64,000 bases of DNA, taken from the NCBI GenBank assembly GCA_036267255.1, contig DATAWK010000003.1, forward strand, positions 1 to 64,000, in the 5' to 3' direction. The translations under genes and the position numbers were made by a program. Shown one piece after another: positions 9,272 through 16,904 of this stretch. Numbering within the stretch: position 1 is the first letter of the stretch; every line of letters starts with the position of its first letter. The DNA is from DATAWK01 sp036267255. GTDB taxonomy: Bacteria > Acidobacteriota > Terriglobia > Terriglobales > Acidobacteriaceae. Under the pieces are notes generated by a model. It did no database searches. It was not told where the DNA came from and worked only from the letters and a program-made list of their open reading frames with translations.

Positions 9272-9625
9272 TCAGGCGGGTTCCGCAGGCGGCTTTGCCG
9301 GTGCGAGCGCGAGCAAGGCTATGCCGATGACTGCGAGAGCGGCCACACCGATGAGTTCTCCGCGTTCCACCATGTTGCGCAACGCCTGCGTGCCCATAAC
9401 GGCGGCGTGAACCAGACTGGACCATGCTGCGAAGGCAATCAGGCTGCGATTCGCTGACGGGTTGCGGATTGCCAGAAGCAAGAAAACGCCAAGCGGGACG
9501 TACAGGCTGAACATCATGGACAAGGCAGGCTCTTGCCGGATGAAGAGTACCAAGGGATATGCGGAAGCCAGAAAAAGCACTCCTGTCAGCGCCAGCACGA
9601 TCTTTAACGCCAGTTGTCGATTCAT
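9272..9625 (-). CDS. small four-helix membrane protein (DUF6632-like)
   Basis: A 117-residue integral membrane protein with about four hydrophobic helices (near residues 7-27, 36-54, 62-80 and 92-110) and an Ala/Pro-rich tail. It resembles the uncharacterised DUF6632 family; no catalytic motif is seen. Its ATG at 9625 overlaps the stop of the methyltransferase upstream (ATGA), so the two form an operon. Function unknown. Confidence 0.75.
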   Translation of the reverse strand: MNRQLALKIVLALTGVLFLASAYPLVLFIRQEPALSMMFSLYVPLGVFLLLAIRNPSANRSLIAFAAWSSLVHAAVMGTQALRNMVERGELIGVAALAVIGIALLALAPAKPPAEPA

Positions 9626-10641
9626 GGTTGCCCTCCCGATGCTGTGACCTGCCGCTGGCCTTCATTGCCGGGGGAAGTCCGGGCGGTGGAGCGGTGTGAT
9701 AGAGAGTGTACCTCCGCAGAGTCGAAGACGGTGATGCGCCCGGTATCGGGCAGTGCGCTCGCCTTCAGCCATGACTCGTTCGCAATTGTGCGGGTGCAGG
9801 GCCCGAGTGAACAAATTTTGATTGGCCTGCGCGTACTCTCCATGCGCAGCGCGCTCAGCACGGCAGTCAATATTGAGCCGTGGAAAGGCGAACACAGATA
9901 GAACACGGTGCCGCTGGACAGATCGGCCGCGCGCGCGTCCTGCGGGATGAAGCGGACGCGGCTGAGGTGAAGGCTTTGCGCGCATTCCTGCGCACTGGCG
10001 ACATAGGCCGCGTGCAGCTCAATACCAAGGCTGCGGGCTCCAGTCACCATGGACACGAGGAGCGGCACATGTCCCAATCCCGATCCGAGATCGACAAAGA
10101 CGTCCTCTTCCGCAAGCGCGGCGGCTGCTATGAGGTGGAGAATATGGCGCACGGGCGTTGGCTGATAAGGCTCCATCTCCGGCGATCGCTGCAGGTCCGG
10201 TTCGCCTGGTTCGCGGAGTTGAAGAACTCCGCTTAGCAGCTCGTCCCGACAGTCGAAGCCCAAGCCGGGCAATGGACTTTTCGATTCGTTCCGGCTCTCT
10301 GAATCCTGCAGCCAATGAAGAAGCGCGCGCGGTTGAGCGCCGCGAACAATCTCAGAGCGCACAGAGTGGTAGAGTTCTGCATTGGCGGCTTCGAGCCGTG
10401 AGCGGAGTGCCTGCGCACGCTTATGAATTGGTGCATCCGGACATGTCGTGGAATCCTCGGAATCCTCGGAATCGAAGCCTCCAAATCGAGCATCAAGGTC
10501 GTCCAGCGCGATCAGGCGCTCCCGCAGTTGTTCGGGCTGAAAGAGGGAAGAATCGACCTCCAGGGCGCAGAGGAAGGCGTGCAGATCGGGGTTCCATTCG
10601 ATTTCAGGCTGGCGCGAAAATGCGCATGCAATGGTTGACAT
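9622..10641 (-). CDS. class I SAM-dependent methyltransferase-like protein
   Basis: A 339-residue protein with a Rossmann methyltransferase core in its second half. Motif I is DVFVDLGSGLGHVPLLVSMV, followed by GARSLGIELHAAYV (acidic ribose-binding position) and VRFIPQDARAADLSSG. The N-terminal half is not recognised. The ATG at 10641 is preferred; a GTG six codons upstream (10659) is also in frame. The start codon lies inside one of two palindromes in the gap shared with the divergent MarR gene, so it is likely controlled by that regulator. Substrate unknown. It is followed by the coupled DUF6632-like gene. Confidence 0.8.
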   Translation of the reverse strand: MSTIACAFSRQPEIEWNPDLHAFLCALEVDSSLFQPEQLRERLIALDDLDARFGGFDSEDSEDSTTCPDAPIHKRAQALRSRLEAANAELYHSVRSEIVRGAQPRALLHWLQDSESRNESKSPLPGLGFDCRDELLSGVLQLREPGEPDLQRSPEMEPYQPTPVRHILHLIAAAALAEEDVFVDLGSGLGHVPLLVSMVTGARSLGIELHAAYVASAQECAQSLHLSRVRFIPQDARAADLSSGTVFYLCSPFHGSILTAVLSALRMESTRRPIKICSLGPCTRTIANESWLKASALPDTGRITVFDSAEVHSLSHRSTARTSPGNEGQRQVTASGGQP

Positions 10642-10648
10642 AACAACC
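10633..10648. promoter_or_regulatory. probable MarR operator, site 1
   Basis: GGTTGACATAACAACC is an imperfect palindrome with GGTTG/CAACC arms. It is matched by a second site 32 bases away, and the two sites are near-inverted copies of each other (15 of 16 bases). It overlaps the start codon of the minus-strand methyltransferase gene. Confidence 0.6.
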
Positions 10649-10664
10649 AAGGTAAACACCTGGA

Positions 10665-10680
10665 GGTTGTCATGTCAACC
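10665..10680. promoter_or_regulatory. probable MarR operator, site 2
   Basis: GGTTGTCATGTCAACC, again with GGTTG/CAACC arms, lies 26 bases before the MarR start codon. Paired palindromes in a divergent intergenic region next to a MarR gene are a classic autoregulation layout. Confidence 0.6.
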
Positions 10681-10705
10681 TTGGCTTGATAGGCTTGGCA
10701 CAGAC

Positions 10706-11164
10706 ATGACGATGAAACCGCTATCCCCGCAGGAGCTTCGCGTGTGGCATGCCTTCCGGCTGATGCACGAAGATGTGCTGGATCGCGTTGGGCGGGACAT
10801 CGCGCAGGCGACCGGGCTCTCAGGTTCTGAATTCGGGGTATTGTCGCGCCTGGCTGCCGTGGGCAAAGGGGAGATGCGGCAACAAACGCTGGCCAGCATG
10901 ATGGCCTGGGATAAAAGTCGCCTCTCTCATCAGCTGACGCGGATGCAGGAACGAGCGCTTATCGAGCGCCGTCGTGCGGACGGGAAGACTGTCTTTGTTG
11001 TGCTTACCAAACTGGGCAGAGAAAAGCTGGCTGCTGCTCGCCCGATACATGCGGCCTCAGTTCGGCGGAATCTGTTGTCGCGGCTGACTCAGGAACAGAT
11101 CGATACCATCGTTCGGGTGAGCAATCTTCTCGGGGAAGAAGACGAGCGCTCTTCCGTTTCGTAG
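10706..11164 (+). CDS. MarR family transcriptional regulator
   Basis: A 152-residue winged-helix MarR protein. The HTH region reads GEMRQQTLASMMAWDKSRLS followed by HQLTRMQERALIERRRADGK, the recognition helix and wing. Dimerisation helices flank it. The ATG at 10706 is used; an ATG two codons later (10712) is equally plausible. It is divergent from the methyltransferase/DUF6632 operon, with two matching palindromes between them, so it probably represses both promoters. MarR proteins usually respond to small phenolic or oxidising ligands; the convergent downstream carboxymuconolactone decarboxylase-like gene fits such a theme but proves nothing. Confidence 0.92.
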   Translation: MTMKPLSPQELRVWHAFRLMHEDVLDRVGRDIAQATGLSGSEFGVLSRLAAVGKGEMRQQTLASMMAWDKSRLSHQLTRMQERALIERRRADGKTVFVVLTKLGREKLAAARPIHAASVRRNLLSRLTQEQIDTIVRVSNLLGEEDERSSVS

Positions 11165-11187
11165 CGCCTGGGCGCAACTCGTATTGC

Positions 11188-11208
11188 AACGGCAGTGCGG
11201 ATGCCGTT
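11188..11208. terminator. hairpin between convergent genes
   Basis: AACGGCA and TGCCGTT pair as a 7-bp stem with a 7-base loop in the 49-base gap between the converging MarR and decarboxylase-like genes. There is only a weak T run, so terminator function is uncertain. Confidence 0.4.
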
Positions 11209-11213
11209 TCGTG

Positions 11214-11630
11214 TCAAAGCAGGCCGCGGTGGCCAGCGTAGTTTTTGTCGGCGTCCAGACCATGCTGCTTGATAACGTCGGCAGCAGCAGCCAGTGCTGT
11301 TGCGATGGCAGGATAGCCAACGTATGGCAGCGCCTGGATGAGAACTTCTTCGATTTCTTTCAAGGTGAGGCCGTTCTTGAGCCCGGCCCCCATGTGGATG
11401 GCGAATTCATGGGGCTGACGCATGGCGATCATGACGGACATCGAAACCAGGCTGCGGGAGCGCCTGTCCAGACCGGGACGCGTCCAGATATCCGCAAAGA
11501 CCTGGTCGACGGCGTAGGCGGCGATCGAGGCACCGAAGGTGTTTGAGTCAGCGGAAGCGCTGAGTTTTGCGGCCGCCTGGTCGCCCATCATTTCGCGGAC
11601 TACATTGATTCCGGCTTCTCTCTTCGTCAT
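11214..11630 (-). CDS. carboxymuconolactone decarboxylase family protein
   Basis: A 138-residue all-helical protein of the CMD/AhpD superfamily, close to 4-carboxymuconolactone decarboxylase. Landmarks are FADIWTRPGLDRRSRSLVSM, RQPHEFAIHMGAGLKNGLTL with the conserved His, and EEVLIQALPYVGYPAIATAL. There is no CxxC pair, so peroxidase activity of the AhpD type is unlikely. The start at 11630 follows an AGAGGA ribosome binding site. No other protocatechuate pathway genes are nearby, so the true substrate is open. Confidence 0.88.
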   Translation of the reverse strand: MTKREAGINVVREMMGDQAAAKLSASADSNTFGASIAAYAVDQVFADIWTRPGLDRRSRSLVSMSVMIAMRQPHEFAIHMGAGLKNGLTLKEIEEVLIQALPYVGYPAIATALAAAADVIKQHGLDADKNYAGHRGLL

Positions 11631-11706
11631 GATTGCGTCCTCTTGTAAAGCTCAAGTGACTTCTCCACCCCAAGACTACCCGAACGGATTGAGGACACAT
11701 AAGGAG

Positions 11707-11770
11707 CGAGAAACGCGCTTGTCGTCCGTTGTGGATCGGTGGCGAGATGCCGACTTGTCGGTACTCATCG
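11707..11770 (+). repeat. dispersed repeat R, partial copy 2
   Basis: A degraded copy: GAGAAACGCGCTTGTCGTCC is retained, followed further on by GCCGACTTGTCGGTACTCAT, which resembles the short S motif. It separates the decarboxylase-like gene from the SnoaL gene. Confidence 0.6.
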
Positions 11771-11866
11771 GATACTCAATGAGTGAACTCTCATTTCGCC
11801 GACCGTGCGGCGGCTGCGCGCAACGGTTATTTCGCTTTTCTTACGGCGTGCAATCCATCCAGGATC

Positions 11867-12643
11867 CTACGGCTTAAGGCCAAGAGATGCCTGGCCGTTC
11901 GTCACGTCGAAAGGAACCGAGTTGTGCTCGTGGGTTATCATCCATCTCCCGTCAATCTTTCGGTAACAAGCTGTCGCCCGCCACCACATATCGAATCGCG
12001 TTCCGTCTTTCGTTGTCCCACTCGCGTGGTTTAGACCGTGACTGAATCCCACCTCGGAAGCAGCGGTGATCTGCAGATCAAGAATCTCGTAGCCTATCGG
12101 TCCCTGAAATGTGGAGAACCACTCTTCCGCGCGACTCTTTTCCGCATTCGCGCCAGTTGATTGCAGCGGGTTCACAACGTCGAACAAGAGCACATCGGGT
12201 GCCGCCGCGGATGTCGCTCCTTCGGCGTCTTTGGCACGAATGGCTTCGAGCCGCTTCTCCACAAGTCTGCGAATTTCTCCGGCCTCTGATTCCGCCAGCA
12301 CGTTCTTGGTGTTCCACCCAAAGTAGACGGCCACTTCTTCCACTTTGCCTTGTTCGATCCGAAAGACCTCTATGTTGCGAAATGCCGGGGCACTCGCCGA
12401 TTCACATTCGTACAGAACAAAGACTTCGTCTCCGCTCTCAGAAATTCTCTCTATATGAAAGTGGCGAACGTTTTCACTGAAGGGCCAGCATTTGGCGAAG
12501 TATATTTCCTTGCTAATTCGATCGTCCTGGGGACTGCTGAACGTGAAGTCGTCGCTCAATAGACGTTCCAGCGCCTGCCTGTCTTTTGATTCGTATGCCG
12601 CGTAGTACTTGCGAATAATCTCTGCCGCATGACGCTCACTCAT
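11867..12643 (-). CDS. tandem SnoaL/NTF2-like protein
   Basis: A 258-residue protein made of two NTF2-like domains. Domain 1 (about residues 3-115) begins AAEIIRKYYAAYESKDRQAL and contains LLSDDFTFSSP. Domain 2 (about 120-250) begins IRRLVEKRLEAIRAKDAEGA and ends with the family signature YRKIDGRWMITHEHNSVPFD. The start at 12643 has a good AGGAGA ribosome binding site; the frame continues 14 codons upstream. Such proteins are often uncharacterised ketosteroid-isomerase-like enzymes. The promoter region carries three palindromic elements (see 12687-12736), so it is probably under repressor control. Confidence 0.85.
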   Translation of the reverse strand: MSERHAAEIIRKYYAAYESKDRQALERLLSDDFTFSSPQDDRISKEIYFAKCWPFSENVRHFHIERISESGDEVFVLYECESASAPAFRNIEVFRIEQGKVEEVAVYFGWNTKNVLAESEAGEIRRLVEKRLEAIRAKDAEGATSAAAPDVLLFDVVNPLQSTGANAEKSRAEEWFSTFQGPIGYEILDLQITAASEVGFSHGLNHASGTTKDGTRFDMWWRATACYRKIDGRWMITHEHNSVPFDVTNGQASLGLKP

Positions 12644-12686
12644 CGAATTCTCCTGTCCCGTGCTGCTCGAAGACTGATTGCACAAT

Positions 12687-12736
12687 GCAACCAGTTGTGA
12701 TCTTAGCCCTACTGGTGCACCAATACAACTGGTTGC
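12687..12736. promoter_or_regulatory. operator cluster upstream of SnoaL gene
   Basis: GCAACCAGTTGT at 12687-12698 and its exact reverse complement ACAACTGGTTGC at 12725-12736 bracket a perfect 10-bp palindrome, TGGTGCACCA, at 12713-12722. This symmetric arrangement 44-93 bases upstream of the SnoaL start is typical of a repressor-controlled promoter. The regulator is not identified. Confidence 0.55.
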
Positions 12737-12834
12737 GGATGTTAATGACCGAAGAACATCGATCCCTTTGCCTAATCAATCTCTCGCTCGAAATCTTCGG
12801 CGACCGTTGGACCCGAGTTTGGGCTAGAGGCTAT

Positions 12835-12988
12835 TAGTCCTGATAAACGCGCTTCTCGGCATTTACTTCTATTCACTTCTGGATTTTCAAACAAATTTGC
12901 CGAGGTAGAGGAGTGGGTGATGGCGGGAGTGCTTGATGGGGGAGTTGGCTGAAGGCGCTTATGGGGAGCTACTTCCGGTTTGCCCGTG
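12835..12988 (+). repeat. dispersed repeat R, full copy 3
   Basis: One of the two longest copies, about 150 bases. Ordered blocks are AGTCCTGATAAACGCGCTTC, CACTTCTGGATTTTCAAAC, GTAGAGGAGTGGGTGATGG, GCGGGAGTGCTTGATGGGG and CTTCCGGTTTGCCCGTG. It is nearly identical to copy 5 at 16656 along its whole length. It lies in the 426-base gap between the SnoaL gene and the DUF2235 gene; no gene is visible in the rest of that gap. Confidence 0.8.
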
Positions 12989-13069
12989 ATACGGGCGCAA
13001 TGCTAAGGTTTGAGTTTTTGGCTACGAGACCGAGGCACTCATCGAACTCATTGAACTAATCGACCGCAC

Positions 13070-14128
13070 CTATACAGCAGGGTTGTACGGGATGACCTGA
13101 GCGATGGAATATCCATCCAGTTGCGTTTGGCTGAGCTTTAAATTGCCAGGCCGGTAGTCTGCATCTCTGTCCAGTCGGATTTGCACGGTATTGGACATGG
13201 TCGCGATAGCAGGAATGCAACGGTGTTCCGGTAAACCCCAAGGAACAAGTTTCCACTCGTCATGTGCATTCCCCAGGACGCTCTCGGGAGAAGGTATTAG
13301 GTAGGCATTTTCGCTATCTTCGGAAAAATGTAGTCCGTTTTCCTTTGCCTTGTGCATCATCCAGCTCAGGGTTACATCCGAAAGTCCAGAATCCTCATAG
13401 CTCCCTCCAACATCGCAGTGAACACCGGGGAACCAGACCTGCTCCACCTTTTCGTCATTCAGACGGTCCGTACCATCAGAGTTTGTCCAAAGCGTCGGCA
13501 TAAACTGAGCACGGCGCTCATCAATACAAACAGCGTGATAGCCGTGAGCAATACACGGATGTAGTGTCGTGTCCAGAAACCCAAATCGCTTCTGATTTAG
13601 CAGATTAAAGAAAATGCCCGGTATGCCCAAAGATCCCACAGTGTCCCAAACACCGACCATACAAACGTCCACATCCTGCATTTCATATGCAGCTTTAAAC
13701 TCCAGCTTGAGCGCTGCTTTTTTTGTGGGATCCGGCTCTCGATATGCCTCGAAAACTCGTTTTACGGTCATGTTGTCAAAATTGACAGTCGGCACACCAA
13801 AGGCAGCGATCATTCCAGCCGTGCTTCTCGCCGTAAATGCTCCACGGCTGAAGCCAAGAAGGAATATCCGGTCGCCAGGATCGTGCACATCTGAAAGAAA
13901 CTCGTAGCAATCCTGAATTTTCTGAAAGAGACCCTCTCCCATTGCGCCACCCGAAAGATGATCTATGGGCGTGCCATCCGTGCCCACACCACTGTCGTAA
14001 TACTTGAGCTGGGTGGGTTCATTGAGTAGTGCGCAATAGAATTTGCGAACATTCGTATCCGTTCTTGTAGGGGAGTCGGCATGGGGCGTGTTCCACGTTC
14101 CGTCTGCACAGAGGATAATACTCTTCAT
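13070..14128 (-). CDS. DUF2235 alpha/beta hydrolase
   Basis: A 352-residue protein of the DUF2235 family of predicted alpha/beta hydrolases, which includes some type VI secretion lipase effectors. The N terminus ILCADGTWNTP is the family opening. The nucleophile elbow is LLGFSRGAFTARS with Ser94, and DVCMVGVWDTVGSLGIPG and WFPGVHCDVGGSY supply the other conserved blocks. There is no signal peptide and no VgrG, PAAR or immunity gene nearby, so it may be housekeeping rather than an effector. The start at 14128 follows GAGGA. It is flanked by repeat copies 3 and 4. Confidence 0.9.
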   Translation of the reverse strand: MKSIILCADGTWNTPHADSPTRTDTNVRKFYCALLNEPTQLKYYDSGVGTDGTPIDHLSGGAMGEGLFQKIQDCYEFLSDVHDPGDRIFLLGFSRGAFTARSTAGMIAAFGVPTVNFDNMTVKRVFEAYREPDPTKKAALKLEFKAAYEMQDVDVCMVGVWDTVGSLGIPGIFFNLLNQKRFGFLDTTLHPCIAHGYHAVCIDERRAQFMPTLWTNSDGTDRLNDEKVEQVWFPGVHCDVGGSYEDSGLSDVTLSWMMHKAKENGLHFSEDSENAYLIPSPESVLGNAHDEWKLVPWGLPEHRCIPAIATMSNTVQIRLDRDADYRPGNLKLSQTQLDGYSIAQVIPYNPAV

Positions 14129-14452
14129 GACTTCCTCGGCTTTGTTTGAATCTCAATAGAAGAGATGCGATGAAACGACTTCCTCCGCGAAACAAACCAA
14201 TGCTTTGAAGCTTAGTCAATCAAGCCAGATGAGCGCTGCCGACCATCGGGATTGGATAAGAATCTCATGAGCTTAGAACGGTAACCGGCCCAATTTCCTG
14301 GGGTATCCGCAAGCGGGTGCGCATCATCCTTACTAACGATAATGAATAATGAACTTTGAAATTGAGCCTGTCCACAGAAAATTTACTTCATTTTTTCGAC
14401 AGCTCCAGCCATGCGGAGCTCCCCCGCGAGGCCTGCTTACAGATAGCAGATT

Positions 14453-14529
14453 TGTCCTGAGAAACGCGCTTGTCGTCCTTCACTTCTATTCACTTCTGGA
14501 TATTCAAACAAATTTGCCGGGGTAGAGGC
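14453..14529 (+). repeat. dispersed repeat R, copy 4
   Basis: Contains TCCTGAGAAACGCGCTTGTC, the duplicated ATTCACTTCT block, GGATATTCAAACAAATTTGC and GGGGTAGAGG, then diverges. It lies in the 476-base gap between the DUF2235 gene and the PadR gene. The rest of that gap holds only a 6-bp hairpin near 14401-14420 and no recognisable gene. Confidence 0.75.
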
Positions 14530-14604
14530 GACAAGGAAGTTCCAGGCACGTAAAGATAGCAACATCTTGACGCGGCATTCGATTAGAGCTACATTGCAGA
14601 GGTA

Positions 14605-14922
14605 ATGGCGATCGGTGAATTTGAATACCTTTTATTGGCGGTTGCAAGCTCTCTGCAAGATGGGGCCTATGGCGCTTCGATACGGAAGCGTCTTCAAGAA
14701 GACGGACAGGTTCGCTCCATAGGGGCTATCCACACCGGCCTGGACCGTTTGCAGGCGAAGGGTCTGATCGTGACACGAATGAGCGAGCCTACGGCAGAGC
14801 GCGGCGGCCGCGCGAAGAGAATGGTGAAAGTAACGGCTGCAGGTGCTCGGGCAGCTGCTGACTTCTACAAGATGATTTCCGTAGCCAGCCGTGACGTGCG
14901 GTGGGCGGAGAGCTCACGATGA
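14605..14922 (+). CDS. PadR family transcriptional regulator
   Basis: A 105-residue PadR-type winged helix: FEYLLLAVASSLQDGAYGAS followed by IRKRLQEDGQVRSIGAIHTG and LDRLQAKGLIVTRM. It starts at ATG 14605 with AGAGG upstream, and its stop overlaps the next gene as ATGA. This is the second PadR-plus-membrane-protein operon in the window, but the partner here is a small multi-helix protein instead of an ADOP permease. Confidence 0.88.
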   Translation: MAIGEFEYLLLAVASSLQDGAYGASIRKRLQEDGQVRSIGAIHTGLDRLQAKGLIVTRMSEPTAERGGRAKRMVKVTAAGARAAADFYKMISVASRDVRWAESSR

Positions 14923-15584
14923 CACGTTCTCTGGAAGCGCTGGCACGACTTCTTCCCGGCGAAGATCGCGAAGCCATCCTTGGCGATATTTGCGAAAGCG
15001 GATTATCGAATCTCAACGCGCATTTCGACCTTTCAGCATTGATTTGGCGGCGCTGTCTGCCTCCATACGCGGGTGTTGGTGATTGGCTTTGTATCGCCGT
15101 CGCAGCCATCATCAGCCCTCTGCTGGTCGGCCTAAGCGTGGCCCTGTCCACTCAGGCTGCGCGCGAAATTCAAGCCGGTTCGTTCCTGGGCATTGTCGAG
15201 CTTCTGCGCCTATGCGGTCTACTCTGGGCCGCTTCTCTCGGCGTTGGTATTGCCGTAATGTCCCGCGCCCGGACTATCGCTGTGTTAGCGACCATCGCGA
15301 TCTTGACGCCGGCTATCGCCTGTGCCCTTCGGTATCACGGCTCAGACTTACAGATGGGATTCCTCTTCCTTTTCGCGATACCCACACTCTATGGAGCATG
15401 GATTGGATACCGGCAAAGACACTACCACCGTGTGGGGCTTATCTTCATGCTGCTGGTAACGCTGATGCTGGGGCCACCCATTATCAGCCATGGCTACACA
15501 ATCCTGAACGCTTTCCTCCTGGCAGCGCCTGCGATGTACTGCTGGTCGATCCAATCCTTCGGAGCCCGTCATGCCCATGCATAA
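14919..15584 (+). CDS. multi-helix membrane protein of PadR operon
   Basis: A 221-residue protein. The N-terminal 45 residues (RSLEALARLLPGEDREAILG) resemble the cytosolic prefix found before acidobacterial permeases. About five to six hydrophobic helices follow, including AVAAIISPLLVGLSVALS, LLWAASLGVGIAVMS and VGLIFMLLVTLMLGPPII. No transport or catalytic motif is seen. It is coupled to the PadR gene by ATGA and overlaps the next gene's start by 14 bases, so all three are co-translated. Function unknown. Confidence 0.8.
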   Translation: MTRSLEALARLLPGEDREAILGDICESGLSNLNAHFDLSALIWRRCLPPYAGVGDWLCIAVAAIISPLLVGLSVALSTQAAREIQAGSFLGIVELLRLCGLLWAASLGVGIAVMSRARTIAVLATIAILTPAIACALRYHGSDLQMGFLFLFAIPTLYGAWIGYRQRHYHRVGLIFMLLVTLMLGPPIISHGYTILNAFLLAAPAMYCWSIQSFGARHAHA

Positions 15585-16641
15585 GCGCGTCTTTTATGTG
15601 GTTGCCGCCTTCATCGCTCTCACACTGTTCCACCGGCAGGCCCTGGCCCTGGACAACGGATCGGTCGTTGAGCGTGAAATTCATGCCGAGAGCCTTCAAC
15701 ACAGCAAGATTGGAACGGACAGTGTGAGGAAGCTGTTGATCTACCTGCCGGCCGGCTATGCAACGTCCCATCAGCAATACCCCGTGGTATACATGCTGCC
15801 CAATCCTATCGGGGATTTTCGCGAGGACTTCACTCGGCATAGTGCAGCAAAGGTCTTGGATCAAGCGATCGCAGCTAAGATTATTCCGCCATGCATCTTT
15901 GTTGTTGCGGACTTCTCAACGCCACTGGGTCCATCCTGGTACGCCAATTCTCCTGTGACAGGCAATTGGGATGACTTCGCGGTGAAGGAGCTTGTACCCT
16001 ACATCGACACAAACTTCCGCACTCTGGCGAGAAGCTCTTCGCGCGCGATTATTGGGAACTTCATCGGCGGCTACGGCGCACTCCGGCTGGGATTTCTGCA
16101 TCCGGATGTGTTTGGCACTGTCTATGCAATGCACCCAGTGGGTACAGGATCCGGCGTGGAGGTATTCACATCCAGGCCTGACTGGGCTCTGCTCGAGCAT
16201 GCAAGTTCCTTAGCCCAGGTGCAGCATGCGGGCTTCTCGACGCTCTTTCTCTCCATGTTTCAGGCCTTTCTGCCAAATACAGCGAAGGCGCCGCTCTATG
16301 TGGATCTACCTGTGGACGAAATATCCGGCAATTTTCCGGTCAATGCAGAGCGGATGAGGCAGCTGCGTTCCCGTTTTTTCATCGCTGAGCTTGTCCCGCA
16401 ACATCTGGAACAGATCAAACAACTCCGCGCACTCAAGATCGACTGGCCACGCAGCGACTCTATCTATGACCACGTCTACGCCAACCAAGCGTTGACCCAT
16501 CTCTTGAATGAATACGGGATCGAGCATGAAGCCGAGGAGTTCAACGGTATTGGCGAAGACGCCTACTGGGGTAAAAGCTCACGCATGACCAAAGAGGTTC
16601 TGCCCTTTTTAGCCGAGCATTTGGAAACGGGACAGCCGTAG
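15571..16641 (+). CDS. esterase D-like alpha/beta hydrolase lacking catalytic residues
   Basis: A 356-residue protein with an N-terminal signal-like helix (residues 6-27) and the fold of the putative esterase family (PF00756): KLLIYLPAGYATSHQQYPVV, YIDTNFRTLARSSSRAIIG and GGYGALRLGFLHPDVFGTVY. The nucleophile elbow normally reads GHSMGG, but here it is GNFIGG, with Phe164 in place of serine. The C-terminal region that normally carries GGH reads GIGEDAYWG, so the catalytic His also appears absent. It is probably an inactive, exported or membrane-anchored binding protein. It overlaps the upstream membrane gene and belongs to the PadR operon. Confidence 0.82.
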   Translation: MPMHKRVFYVVAAFIALTLFHRQALALDNGSVVEREIHAESLQHSKIGTDSVRKLLIYLPAGYATSHQQYPVVYMLPNPIGDFREDFTRHSAAKVLDQAIAAKIIPPCIFVVADFSTPLGPSWYANSPVTGNWDDFAVKELVPYIDTNFRTLARSSSRAIIGNFIGGYGALRLGFLHPDVFGTVYAMHPVGTGSGVEVFTSRPDWALLEHASSLAQVQHAGFSTLFLSMFQAFLPNTAKAPLYVDLPVDEISGNFPVNAERMRQLRSRFFIAELVPQHLEQIKQLRALKIDWPRSDSIYDHVYANQALTHLLNEYGIEHEAEEFNGIGEDAYWGKSSRMTKEVLPFLAEHLETGQP

Positions 16642-16655
16642 GGGCTCTCAACACG

Positions 16656-16808
16656 AGTCCTCGGAAACGCGCTTGTCGTCCTTCACTTCTATTCACTTCT
16701 GGATTTTCAAACAAATTTTCCGGGGTAGAGGAGTGGGTGATGGCGGGAGTGCTTGATGGGGAGTTGGGCGGAAGGCGCTTATGGAGAGTTACTTCCGGTT
16801 TGCCCGTC
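16656..16808 (+). repeat. dispersed repeat R, full copy 5
   Basis: A full-length copy of about 150 bases, nearly identical to copy 3, with AAACGCGCTTGTCGTCCTTC, CACTTCTGGATTTTCAAAC, GTAGAGGAGTGGGTGATGG and CTTCCGGTTTGCCCGTC. It begins 15 bases after the esterase-like stop. The following 96 bases lead to the second ester cyclase gene and include CTATAAT near 16870. Confidence 0.8.
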
Positions 16809-16904
16809 ACACACACAGGAGTGACTAAGGTAAAGGGCCGTAGCCAATGTTCTCTATAGGGAGCATGGCTATAATCATGAATTCAGGATCGGCAGGAGAA
16901 GAGA

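Noticed and set aside
13070..14128. Type VI secretion effector module around DUF2235
   Set aside because: No VgrG, PAAR, Hcp or immunity-like gene lies nearby; only the hydrolase domain is present.
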